The translations under genes and the position numbers were made by a program. The notes below the pieces were generated by a model. That model had not been told where the DNA came from, searched no databases, and saw only the letters and a list, made by a program, of their open reading frames with translations. DNA of 64,000 nt from Akkermansia massiliensis (GTDB lineage: Bacteria > Verrucomicrobiota > Verrucomicrobiia > Verrucomicrobiales > Akkermansiaceae): the NCBI RefSeq assembly GCF_023516715.1, contig NZ_JAMGSI010000002.1, forward strand, positions 1,178,001-1,242,000, written 5' to 3'. Numbering within the stretch: the first letter of the stretch is position 1; every line of letters begins with the position of its first letter. Shown here piece after piece: positions 48,940 to 55,985 of the stretch.

Positions 48940-49818
48940 ATGCGACTCCCCGAGATGAAGTTACCCCTTTTCCATCTGCTGGTTCCCTGCCTGTGCGTTC
49001 CGTTCCTGTTTTCCTCCTGCGGCACCACGGGTGGGGGCTCTTCCCCTTCTTCCTCTTCCAATGTTCCGGTGGAGGAAATGACCGGGTATTTTGAGGAAAG
49101 CGGAACCATTCCGGGACACCTGCTCAAATGGGAGGACGATCCGTCCCTGCCCGGAAAGCTCCTGGTCGTGGTGGACAAGAAGAAGCAGATGATGTACGTG
49201 TACCGCGGGACGCACCGCATCGCGTATGCGCCCATCAGTTCCGGAAGGAGTTCCGGCATGACGCCCTCCGGCTATTTCCGCATCGCCTCCAAGGATGCGG
49301 ACCACCATTCCTATTACGGCGCGTTCATCAATGCCGCCGGGGAGCTGCGGGACGGGGATATACGGAAGGATGCCGCACGGCCCGGAGAAAGGTTTGAACC
49401 GGCCAAGATGCCCTATTTCATGAGGGTGAACGGGGCTGTAGGCATTCATGAGGGGTACCTGCCCGGCCGCCCGTCCTCCCACGGGTGCATCCGCATCCCC
49501 CATCTGGTGGCGAAGAACCTGTTTGAAGTGGCTCCCGTGGGAACCCGCGTGATTGTCAGAGACGGGGATTGGAATATTCACGAGCTTCAGAAAAAGCCGT
49601 CCGGTATTTTCAGAACGGTGCATAAGCCGTCCGCCCAGCGGGCTGGCGCAAATTCAGCTTCCTCCGGGAAGAAGGAGCTTGTAAAGTCAGAGGCGTCCGT
49701 AGAGAAGGATGCCGCTGCCATGCCGCCTGTTGGAGAACAGGAAAACGCGCCGCTGCCTTCTTCCGGCGCGGACGCCGTGACCCCCTCTTCATCCCATGGA
49801 CTCGAAGGACTGGAATAA
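48940..49818 (+). CDS. L,D-transpeptidase (YkuD domain) lipoprotein
   Basis: Forms 3-3 cross-links in peptidoglycan or attaches proteins to it. The 292-residue protein has a lipoprotein signal (LLVPCLCVPFLFSSCGTT) and a Ser-rich linker, then the YkuD fold: GKLLVVVDKKKQMMYVY, GMTPSGYFRIASK and the catalytic HEGYLPGRPSSHGCIRIP with Cys about residue 183. The last 80 residues are a low-complexity Ser/Ala/Glu tail. Two starts are possible (48940 and 48955); both keep the signal. The 3' end overlaps the acetyltransferase gene by 23 bp, implying coupled translation. Confidence 0.92.
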   Translation: MRLPEMKLPLFHLLVPCLCVPFLFSSCGTTGGGSSPSSSSNVPVEEMTGYFEESGTIPGHLLKWEDDPSLPGKLLVVVDKKKQMMYVYRGTHRIAYAPISSGRSSGMTPSGYFRIASKDADHHSYYGAFINAAGELRDGDIRKDAARPGERFEPAKMPYFMRVNGAVGIHEGYLPGRPSSHGCIRIPHLVAKNLFEVAPVGTRVIVRDGDWNIHELQKKPSGIFRTVHKPSAQRAGANSASSGKKELVKSEASVEKDAAAMPPVGEQENAPLPSSGADAVTPSSSHGLEGLE

Positions 49819-50437
49819 CATGCTGGCCGGGCGTTTGTACCATGCCCAGGATTCCGAATTGACAGCCAGGCGCCTTCGGGCGCGCAAGCTCGTCTTCCGT
49901 TACAACCAGTCCGCCCCGGAGGAGGAAGAACTGCGCCGGGAATTGGCGCGGGAGCTCTTCGGCGGCATGGGGGAAAACTGCTATCTGGAACCTCCGCTGC
50001 GGTGTGACTATGGAACGAATATCCGGCTGGGGGATCGCGTATATGCCAACTTCAACCTGGTGGTGCTGGACTGTGCCGCCGTCACGATCGGCAGTGATGT
50101 GCTGATAGGCCCCAATGTGGGGATTTACACCGCCACGCACCCCGTGGACCCGGGGCTGAGGCGGGACGGTCTGGAATTTGCGCTTCCCGTCACCATTGAG
50201 GACGGGGTGTGGATAGGCGGCCATACGGCCATTGGCCCGGGCGTGCGCATCGGGCGCAATTCCGTGATAGGCGCGGGAAGCGTGGTGACGAAGGACATTC
50301 CCGCCAACGTGGTGGCTGTGGGAAACCCCTGCCGCGTGATACGGCCCATTACGGAAAAGGACCGCGAGGCCTGGGGTGCGGTGGAAAATGGTGGGGAGGC
50401 CGCTACCGCAGGAACGGAGGCAAATTCTCCTGCATGA
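49796..50437 (+). CDS. Maltose O-acetyltransferase / LacA-type hexapeptide acetyltransferase
   Basis: 213 residues. The N-terminal MLAGRLYHAQDSELTARRLR segment is the Mac (maltose acetyltransferase) domain. The left-handed beta-helix follows (NIRLGDRVYANFNLVVLD, IGSDVLIGPNVGIYTATHP with the catalytic His, VWIGGHTAIGPGVRIG) and ends in the usual GNPCRVIRPI. It transfers acetyl from acetyl-CoA to a sugar hydroxyl; the acceptor is not predictable. The last 25 residues are an Ala/Gly/Glu-rich extension. It overlaps the L,D-transpeptidase gene, which raises the possibility that the acceptor is a cell-wall or surface sugar (inference). Confidence 0.9.
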   Translation: MDSKDWNNMLAGRLYHAQDSELTARRLRARKLVFRYNQSAPEEEELRRELARELFGGMGENCYLEPPLRCDYGTNIRLGDRVYANFNLVVLDCAAVTIGSDVLIGPNVGIYTATHPVDPGLRRDGLEFALPVTIEDGVWIGGHTAIGPGVRIGRNSVIGAGSVVTKDIPANVVAVGNPCRVIRPITEKDREAWGAVENGGEAATAGTEANSPA

Positions 50438-50538
50438 TGAAATTTGAATTGCTTTTGGGGACGGATGGTGCATAGTTGGCGCCCTCACAGTGTCGATTAG
50501 CCGCTGCCACGAGCTAAATACATTCAAAGAAAACACTT

Positions 50539-50793
50539 ATGAGTAACGAAATCAATTTGCAGGAATTCAAGATGCATGAAAAGGATTCCGGTAGCTCCAG
50601 CTACCAGATCGCCCACCTGACCCAGCGCATCGCCCACCTGACCGACCACCTGAGCACGAACAAGCACGATGTTTCTTCCCGCCGCGGGTTGTTGAAGATG
50701 GTGGCTCTGCGCCGCAAGCTTCTTGATTACGTCAAGCGTGAAGATCTGGCCCAGTATCAGAGCCTGATTCAGCGTCTTGGCCTTCGCCGCTAA
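50539..50793 (+). CDS. rpsO: Small ribosomal subunit protein S15
   Basis: 84 residues. After a short N-terminal extension the protein shows the S15 helices: [39 protein letters not shown] and [20 protein letters not shown], ending GLRR. The SSRRGLL loop contacts 16S rRNA helix 22. A weak TTGGCG-16-TAGCCG promoter can be proposed at 50476-50503, leaving a 35-nt leader. In many bacteria pnp follows rpsO directly; here an efflux operon separates them. Confidence 0.96.
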   Translation: MSNEINLQEFKMHEKDSGSSSYQIAHLTQRIAHLTDHLSTNKHDVSSRRGLLKMVALRRKLLDYVKREDLAQYQSLIQRLGLRR

Positions 50794-50820
50794 ACGGCGG
50801 AGCATATTCCCGTTTGATTC

Positions 50821-50854
50821 GGCCGTTGCGGTTTTCCGCAGCGGTCGTTTTTTT
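50821..50854 (+). terminator. Strong terminator after rpsO
   Basis: An 11 bp stem (GGCCGTTGCGG with CCGCAGCGGTC, two G-T pairs) with a TTTT loop, followed by G and seven T residues. It isolates rpsO from the TetR-efflux operon. Confidence 0.9.
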
Positions 50855-50902
50855 GCCGCGGGGGGAAGGGCGGTTCCCCGTATTTTTGTTCCGGAAGAGG
50901 CC

Positions 50903-50930
50903 TTGACCTTTAAAAAATGTCTGTTAGCCT
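50903..50930 (+). promoter_or_regulatory. Predicted promoter of TetR-efflux operon
   Basis: TTGACC (50903-50908), 16 bp spacer and TAGCCT (50925-50930), 11 bp before the ATG. The -10 is weak and lies inside the operator described next. Confidence 0.4.
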
Positions 50931-50939
50931 GACAGACAT
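50917..50939. promoter_or_regulatory. TetR operator candidate
   Basis: A perfect inverted repeat ATGTCTGT-7-ACAGACAT covering the -10 and the expected transcript start of the tetR gene that begins 3 bp downstream. Size, symmetry and position are those of a self-regulated TetR operator. Confidence 0.7.
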
Positions 50940-50941
50940 CT

Positions 50942-51559
50942 ATGGAACAAATGACACGGGTCCAGCAGAACACGCTGAGAAAAATCGTGGAGGCGGCCAT
51001 TGAACTGATGAGTGAAAAAGGGTTCCACCGCGTCAGCGTTCAGGAAGTAGGGAAAAAGGCCGGTATTTGTGAAAAGACCGTCTTCCGCTACTTTGCCACC
51101 AAAAAGTCCCTGCTGGATGAAATCATCCGGTACCGGGAATATGCCAGCGAACTGAAAAAGGAATTCGAGAACAGGAAAACGTGGGACCTGGCGCATGACC
51201 TGAAACTGGCTGCGCGCCTGTACTTCCAGGCGACGAAGGCCAAAAGGAACGCCTTCCGGGCCTACTTGAGCGCGCTGGACTCCGTGGATACGAACGGAGA
51301 TGATTTTTTGCGCGACCCGCGGGAGCTTCATTCCTTCCTGTGTGACTACATGGGCGCCATGCAGGAAAAAGGAAAGGTCAGGGAGGGGGATGTGGGGCTC
51401 ATGGTGCGCGCCTTTGTCAATACCCTGCACGGCTACATGCTGATGTACTGCCTGAATGACGACAGCAAGGCATGGCAGGACAAGGTGGCCTCCATGAAGC
51501 TGACCATTGGCCTGTTCATTCAGGGATTTTCCCGGCAATGCACATCCTGCGGCGCATGA
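50942..51559 (+). CDS. TetR/AcrR-family transcriptional regulator
   Basis: 205 residues. The N-terminal helix-turn-helix (IVEAAIELMSEKGFHRVSVQ, EVGKKAGICEKTVFRYFATKKSLLDEII) is typical TetR. The C-terminal ligand domain is helical and has the AefR/EmrR-like MVRAFVNTLHGYMLMY. It is first gene of a four-gene operon and ends in an ATGA overlap with the HlyD gene. The flanking palindrome over its promoter makes repression of itself and the pump likely; the inducer is unknown. Confidence 0.92.
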   Translation: MEQMTRVQQNTLRKIVEAAIELMSEKGFHRVSVQEVGKKAGICEKTVFRYFATKKSLLDEIIRYREYASELKKEFENRKTWDLAHDLKLAARLYFQATKAKRNAFRAYLSALDSVDTNGDDFLRDPRELHSFLCDYMGAMQEKGKVREGDVGLMVRAFVNTLHGYMLMYCLNDDSKAWQDKVASMKLTIGLFIQGFSRQCTSCGA

Positions 51560-52566
51560 GCAAGCATTTGAAGGCTATATCACTGGGCAGCATGGCCCTG
51601 GCGGCCGTGGGAGCCATCGGCTGGGGAGTCTGGCATTTCCGGGAGAGCCGCACCATGAAAACGGACGACTGCCGCGTGGAGGCGAGCATCGTTTCCGTGG
51701 GATCAAAGCTGGCGGAGCGCGTCACCAGCGTGGATGTGGAGGAAGGGGAAACCGTCCGCCGCGGGCAGACGCTTGCCCATCTGGACAGCCGCACCATGCA
51801 GGCGCGCCTGATGGCCGCGCGTTCCCGCGTCAAGCTGATGCAGGCCAGGCATGACGAGATGCTGGCCGGCTTCCGCCCTCAGGAAATCGAGTCCCAGCGG
51901 GCCAGGACGGCCCAGGCCTCCGCCAGCCTGGAACATGCGCGGCGTGATTACGAGCGCGTTGAAAAGCTGGTGAGGGAGCAGGCAGGCATCAGCTCCGCGG
52001 ACCGGGACGCCGTACGGGCCACCTACCTGGCGGCGCAGGCGCTGGAGAAGGCGGAGCAGGAGAATCTGGCCCTCAAGCTGGAAGGTTACCGCGAGGAGGA
52101 AAAAAGATCCGCCCAGGCCCAGCTGGAAGCCGCACGGGCGGAACTGGAGGAGTTGGAAGTGCTGTGCGGGGAATGCGTGGTTAAATCCCCCGTGGACGGC
52201 GTGGTGGCCCGCAAGCTGGTGAACGGCGGGGAGATGGTCAGTTCCGGCCAGAAGCTATTTTCTATTGTGGACGGCGGGGACGTCTGGCTCAACGTCCGCG
52301 TGGAGGAAACCAAGATAGGGCGCATCCGGCAGGGTCAGGACGTGCAGTTCACGCTGGACGGTTATGACGGCAGGGTTTTTCACGGCACGGTTTATGAAAT
52401 AGGGGCGGCCACCTATGCGACATTCTCCCTGATTTCCACGGAGAACGTCAGCGGTTACTTCACCAAGGTCATGCAGCGCTTTCCCGTCAAGGTGAGCCTG
52501 CCGAAGCCGGAGGATGGCGTAGTATTCCGCCCGGGAATGCAGGGAAAGGTTTCCATTGATTTTTAA
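51556..52566 (+). CDS. HlyD/EmrA-family periplasmic adaptor of efflux pump
   Basis: 336 residues with one N-terminal membrane anchor (LGSMALAAVGAIGWGVWHF). Then SKLAERVTSVDVEEGETVRRGQ starts the lipoyl half-motif, a long coiled-coil hairpin runs from about 75 to 195 (ASLEHARRDYERVEKLVREQ), and the second lipoyl half is VVKSPVDGVVARKLVNGGE. A beta-barrel domain follows. Gene order (regulator, adaptor, MFS, OMF) marks it as an EmrA-type adaptor. The start at 51556 overlaps the TetR stop (ATGA); an ATG at 51538 is possible. Confidence 0.92.
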   Translation: MSKHLKAISLGSMALAAVGAIGWGVWHFRESRTMKTDDCRVEASIVSVGSKLAERVTSVDVEEGETVRRGQTLAHLDSRTMQARLMAARSRVKLMQARHDEMLAGFRPQEIESQRARTAQASASLEHARRDYERVEKLVREQAGISSADRDAVRATYLAAQALEKAEQENLALKLEGYREEEKRSAQAQLEAARAELEELEVLCGECVVKSPVDGVVARKLVNGGEMVSSGQKLFSIVDGGDVWLNVRVEETKIGRIRQGQDVQFTLDGYDGRVFHGTVYEIGAATYATFSLISTENVSGYFTKVMQRFPVKVSLPKPEDGVVFRPGMQGKVSIDF

Positions 52567-52575
52567 GGAAAAAGT

Positions 52576-54135
52576 ATGAGCGGTCCGGTTATGCAAACAA
52601 TGTTTCCGGCGTGGAAACGGCGCCTGCTGACGGGGATGGCCTGCGCGTGCACGATGCTGACGTTTCTGAATATGGGCTGCATCACGGCGGCCACACCGGA
52701 TTTGTCAGGCACATTTGTGGTTGGCACCCTGGATGTTTCCTGGTCGGGTGCGGCGTGTCCGCTGGGAACTGCCCTTTCCTTTACCGTGGCGGCGTATCTG
52801 TGGGCGCGCATCGGGCTGAGAAGGTCCCTGCGCACGGCCCTGCTGATCATGCTGGCCGGAACCTTGCTGGGACTGGCGGCGGACCATTTCTTCCTCATGA
52901 TTGCGGCCCGCTTCCTTCAGGGGGCCGGAGGCGGCCTGGCGCTGGTGTACGGAACGGGGCTGGTGAATGCCGCCCTGCCGCCGGAGCGCCGCGGCGTGGC
53001 GATGGGCGTGAAACTTTGTTCCATTGGCCTGGCTTCCTGCGCCAGCCCGGTAGTGGGGTGCCTGCTGGTGCAGTACTGGCACTGGCGGGGGCTGTTCGTC
53101 ATCGTGGGTGCGGCCGCGGCCGTCCTGGCCGTGCTGACGACGCTGTACGTTCCCAACCAGAAGATTCCCAAGGGAGGGAAATTCGATTGGTTTTCCTTCC
53201 TGGCGGTGGGGATGGGATGCGTGTGCATGCTGATGGTGCTTATTTACGGGGAGACGGACGGCTGGACGGCGCCCGGCGTGCTGGCCTGGATGTACGGCGG
53301 ATTTTGTTCCTTTGCCTTGGCCTTCATTTCCTGCATGACCCACCGCACCCCCCTGCTGGATGTCCGCGTGCTGGGCAACTGGCGGTTCCTGTGCGGCCTG
53401 CTGGCGTCCCTGTGCAACATCTTCTGCATTTGCTGGGTGCGGGTGGGGACGGTGCAGTTCATGCGCAATGTCATGAACTATGAACCGGTGGGCATTGCCT
53501 ATGTGTTCATGGTTCTGGTGGCCGGATTTTGCGGCGGCGCGGCGCTGGTGCTCCCCCTGATGCAGAAGGGCAGGCTGGCCCTGCGGGTGGGCATGATGGC
53601 GGGGCTGCTGGCGCTGGGCGCCTCCGCCTTCTTCCTGTCCCGGCTGGACGCGGGCTGCTCCTGGCTGGACGTGGCGTGGCCCCTGGGGCTGTTCGGAATC
53701 GGTTATGCTTTCTGTTTGAATACGGCTACGCCGCTTGCCCTGAGAGGGGTGGAGGGGCGTTCCGCCGCCGCTTCCTCCCGGACGCTGAACACCGTGCGCT
53801 ACATCTTTATTTCCCTGTACGTCAGCAGTGTGAGCACGGTATTGGCCCATATGAAAACGGGGTTCCGCTTCAGCATGGCGGAACAGGTAAGGGACGATTC
53901 CCCGGGAACGGCGCATACGCTTGACATGTGGCAGAGGCACTTTGCGGAAACCGGCGGCACGGCGCGGGAAATCCATGCATCCGTGGATGCGGTGCTGCAA
54001 AAGGCCGTGGCGCTCCAGAGCCAGGTGTTCTCCGTGGATACCTTTTATCTTTGCACCGTGATCGTGGGGGCGGCAGGTGTGCTGTTTGCCCTGTTCTGCC
54101 TGAAATCCGGCCAGGAAAGGAAGGCCGCTTCATGA
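52576..54135 (+). CDS. MFS drug efflux transporter, EmrB-like (DHA2 family)
   Basis: 519 residues with about 14 predicted membrane helices, the DHA2 count. Motif A-like RIGLRRSLRTALLIML follows TM2, ARFLQGAGGGLALVYGTGL is the motif B/C region, and PPERRGVAMGVKLCSIGLASCASP lies near TM5. A soluble stretch of about 70 residues lies between the last two helices (EQVRDDSPGTAHTLDMWQ to about residue 480), as in EmrB. It lies 9 bp after the adaptor and overlaps the OMF gene by 4 bp. The substrate is not predictable, but hydrophobic antimicrobials or bile-type compounds are the usual cargo. Confidence 0.9.
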   Translation: MSGPVMQTMFPAWKRRLLTGMACACTMLTFLNMGCITAATPDLSGTFVVGTLDVSWSGAACPLGTALSFTVAAYLWARIGLRRSLRTALLIMLAGTLLGLAADHFFLMIAARFLQGAGGGLALVYGTGLVNAALPPERRGVAMGVKLCSIGLASCASPVVGCLLVQYWHWRGLFVIVGAAAAVLAVLTTLYVPNQKIPKGGKFDWFSFLAVGMGCVCMLMVLIYGETDGWTAPGVLAWMYGGFCSFALAFISCMTHRTPLLDVRVLGNWRFLCGLLASLCNIFCICWVRVGTVQFMRNVMNYEPVGIAYVFMVLVAGFCGGAALVLPLMQKGRLALRVGMMAGLLALGASAFFLSRLDAGCSWLDVAWPLGLFGIGYAFCLNTATPLALRGVEGRSAAASSRTLNTVRYIFISLYVSSVSTVLAHMKTGFRFSMAEQVRDDSPGTAHTLDMWQRHFAETGGTAREIHASVDAVLQKAVALQSQVFSVDTFYLCTVIVGAAGVLFALFCLKSGQERKAAS

Positions 54136-55532
54136 AACGTCTGATGCTTCTTCTCATGGCCGCACTGCTGGCTTCCTGCGGCAGTCCCGCCGTATTTGAA
54201 AGGCCCGTCATGGAAATGCCGGAGGGAACGGCCCGGACTTCTCCCGTGGGGACCGGGTGGTGGCGCATCTTCAATGACCGTGCGCTGGACCGCCTGGAAG
54301 AAAAGGCCGTGGCTCATAACCGCGATCTTGTCCGCGCGGCCGCCTTGGTGGACCAGGCCTCCGCCCTGGCGGCGCAGGCGGGATCCGCCATGCTGCCCCG
54401 GGCGGAACTGGAAGCTGGAGCCAGCAGCGAGGAACTGTCCGAAGGTGAACGCTATATGAACAACCTGCCGGACCGGGCGAGGGATTTGTGGTCCATGTCC
54501 GGCGTGCTCTCCTATGAAGTGGACCTGTGGGGGAAGTTGCGGGCGCGCACGGAGGTCGCCCGGGCGGAACTGCTGGCTTCCGCCGCCGCTCGGGATGCGG
54601 TTTATCTGCGGCTGACGGCGGAAGTGGCCTCCGCCTACATCAATGTGCGCACGTGGGAGGAAAAATGCCTTATCATCCGCCGCGTCCATGCCTCTTATGA
54701 ACAGACCTGCGCCATGTATGAAAAAAGGTTTGTGCAGGGGCAGTACCCGGAGCTTGCCCTGCGCCGCGTCCAGGCGGAGCGCTCCAAAACGCTGGCCCAG
54801 CTCAGGCTGTCGGAAAACGAACTGTCCCGTGCTGAAAGCGTGCTGTCCGTGCTGGTGGGGGACAGTCCCAGGCAGGTGATGAAGGGCGGAAGGCCCGGCG
54901 GGGGTAATGCCGCCCTGCTGGCTTCTCCTCCGGTCATTCCGGCGCGGCTCCCTGGTGACATGATCGAACGCCGTCCGGATATCTGGGAGCTGGAATCCCG
55001 GCTGAAAGCCGCCTTTTACGGAAGGGAGGCGGCGCGGAAGGACAGGTTCCCGTCCCTGGTGCTGACGGGGCAGCTGGGGCAGGTCAGCACCCAGTTGAAC
55101 GAACTGCTGAACCAGTCTTCCAGAAATTATGAATTGGGAGCGGGCATTCTCCAGACCCTGTTTGACGGGGGGAGGAAGCGAGCCGTCGTGCGCGCCGTGG
55201 ACGCCAAATGCGCCGCCGTCCAGGCCGCGTATGAGCAGGCTGTCCTGAACGCTTTCCGGGAAATCAGGGATGCCCTGGTGGAACGCCGCAAAAGCGCGGA
55301 GGTTTACGAGGCCACGCTTGATGAAGTGAACTGCCTGCGCCGCAGCTGGGACATTGCGTCCAGGCAGTATGAGGCCGGGTATGTGGGGCTGATGGATGCC
55401 CTGGATACGCACAGGAGCCTGCTGAGCGGGGAGCTGGACATGGCGGATGCCGCGCAGATGCGGCTGAATGCCGTCGTCAAATTCTGCAAGGCTCTCGGCG
55501 GCGGATGGCAGCGGCGCCCCGGTTCCTCATGA
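54132..55532 (+). CDS. Outer-membrane factor (TolC/NodT-type efflux lipoprotein)
   Basis: 466 residues with a lipoprotein signal (MKRLMLLLMAALLASCGS, Cys near 16). Two OEP repeats are visible: residues about 35-230 (WWRIFNDRALDRLEEKAVAH, then AYINVRTWEEKCLIIRR) and about 245-460 (RLPGDMIERRPDIWELESRL, ILQTLFDGGRKRAVV). The ERRPDIxxxE block and LFDGG turn are typical of the NodT/OprM family. It completes the inner-to-outer-membrane pump encoded just upstream. ATG at 54132 overlaps the MFS stop. Confidence 0.93.
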   Translation: MKRLMLLLMAALLASCGSPAVFERPVMEMPEGTARTSPVGTGWWRIFNDRALDRLEEKAVAHNRDLVRAAALVDQASALAAQAGSAMLPRAELEAGASSEELSEGERYMNNLPDRARDLWSMSGVLSYEVDLWGKLRARTEVARAELLASAAARDAVYLRLTAEVASAYINVRTWEEKCLIIRRVHASYEQTCAMYEKRFVQGQYPELALRRVQAERSKTLAQLRLSENELSRAESVLSVLVGDSPRQVMKGGRPGGGNAALLASPPVIPARLPGDMIERRPDIWELESRLKAAFYGREAARKDRFPSLVLTGQLGQVSTQLNELLNQSSRNYELGAGILQTLFDGGRKRAVVRAVDAKCAAVQAAYEQAVLNAFREIRDALVERRKSAEVYEATLDEVNCLRRSWDIASRQYEAGYVGLMDALDTHRSLLSGELDMADAAQMRLNAVVKFCKALGGGWQRRPGSS

Positions 55533-55985
55533 GGAACGGTTCTTGCCGCCGGGGATGCCCCCATCTGCTCCGGAGGAAGTTTTCCGGCAGGGAAGGGAGG
55601 GGATGTCCATTCCCGGCAGGTGGCGGGGAAAAGCACGGAACAGCGGGGCTATCAAACTATTTGCTTGCATTCTCCTTGACAGGGCTTATGCTGGCATCCG
55701 ACGTTCGGGGACTCGTTTCCCGGTGCGTTTCTGTCGGGCATGCCTTGAGAAATTTTCGGATTTTCACAGGCTGTCAAGCCGGTAAGACTGGGCCGGAGCG
55801 TTTGATCCATCTGGGATGTGCGCCCTGCCGCGCGGACAGTGTTCCCCTTTATTTTTGGGAAAAGGCTGCTGCGGATAACACTCTTCCTGAGGCACTGCCC
55901 GTACCTGACGCCATTCAGGCTTCCCGCCCGGAGCCGGTCTGAATGGGCTGATGAGGCTGCGGGTGACTGAAAGACAAGAAATATA
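55533..55985 (+). promoter_or_regulatory. Long pnp leader region with predicted promoter
   Basis: 453 bp without a supported gene. A TTGCAT (55665-55670), 16 bp spacer and TATGCT (55687-55692) give a likely promoter, so the pnp mRNA would have a leader near 285 nt. No clear terminator for the OMF gene was found before it. The leader has several inverted repeats but no recognisable riboswitch; TATAATG at the pnp start is not promoter-like by spacing. Confidence 0.45.
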
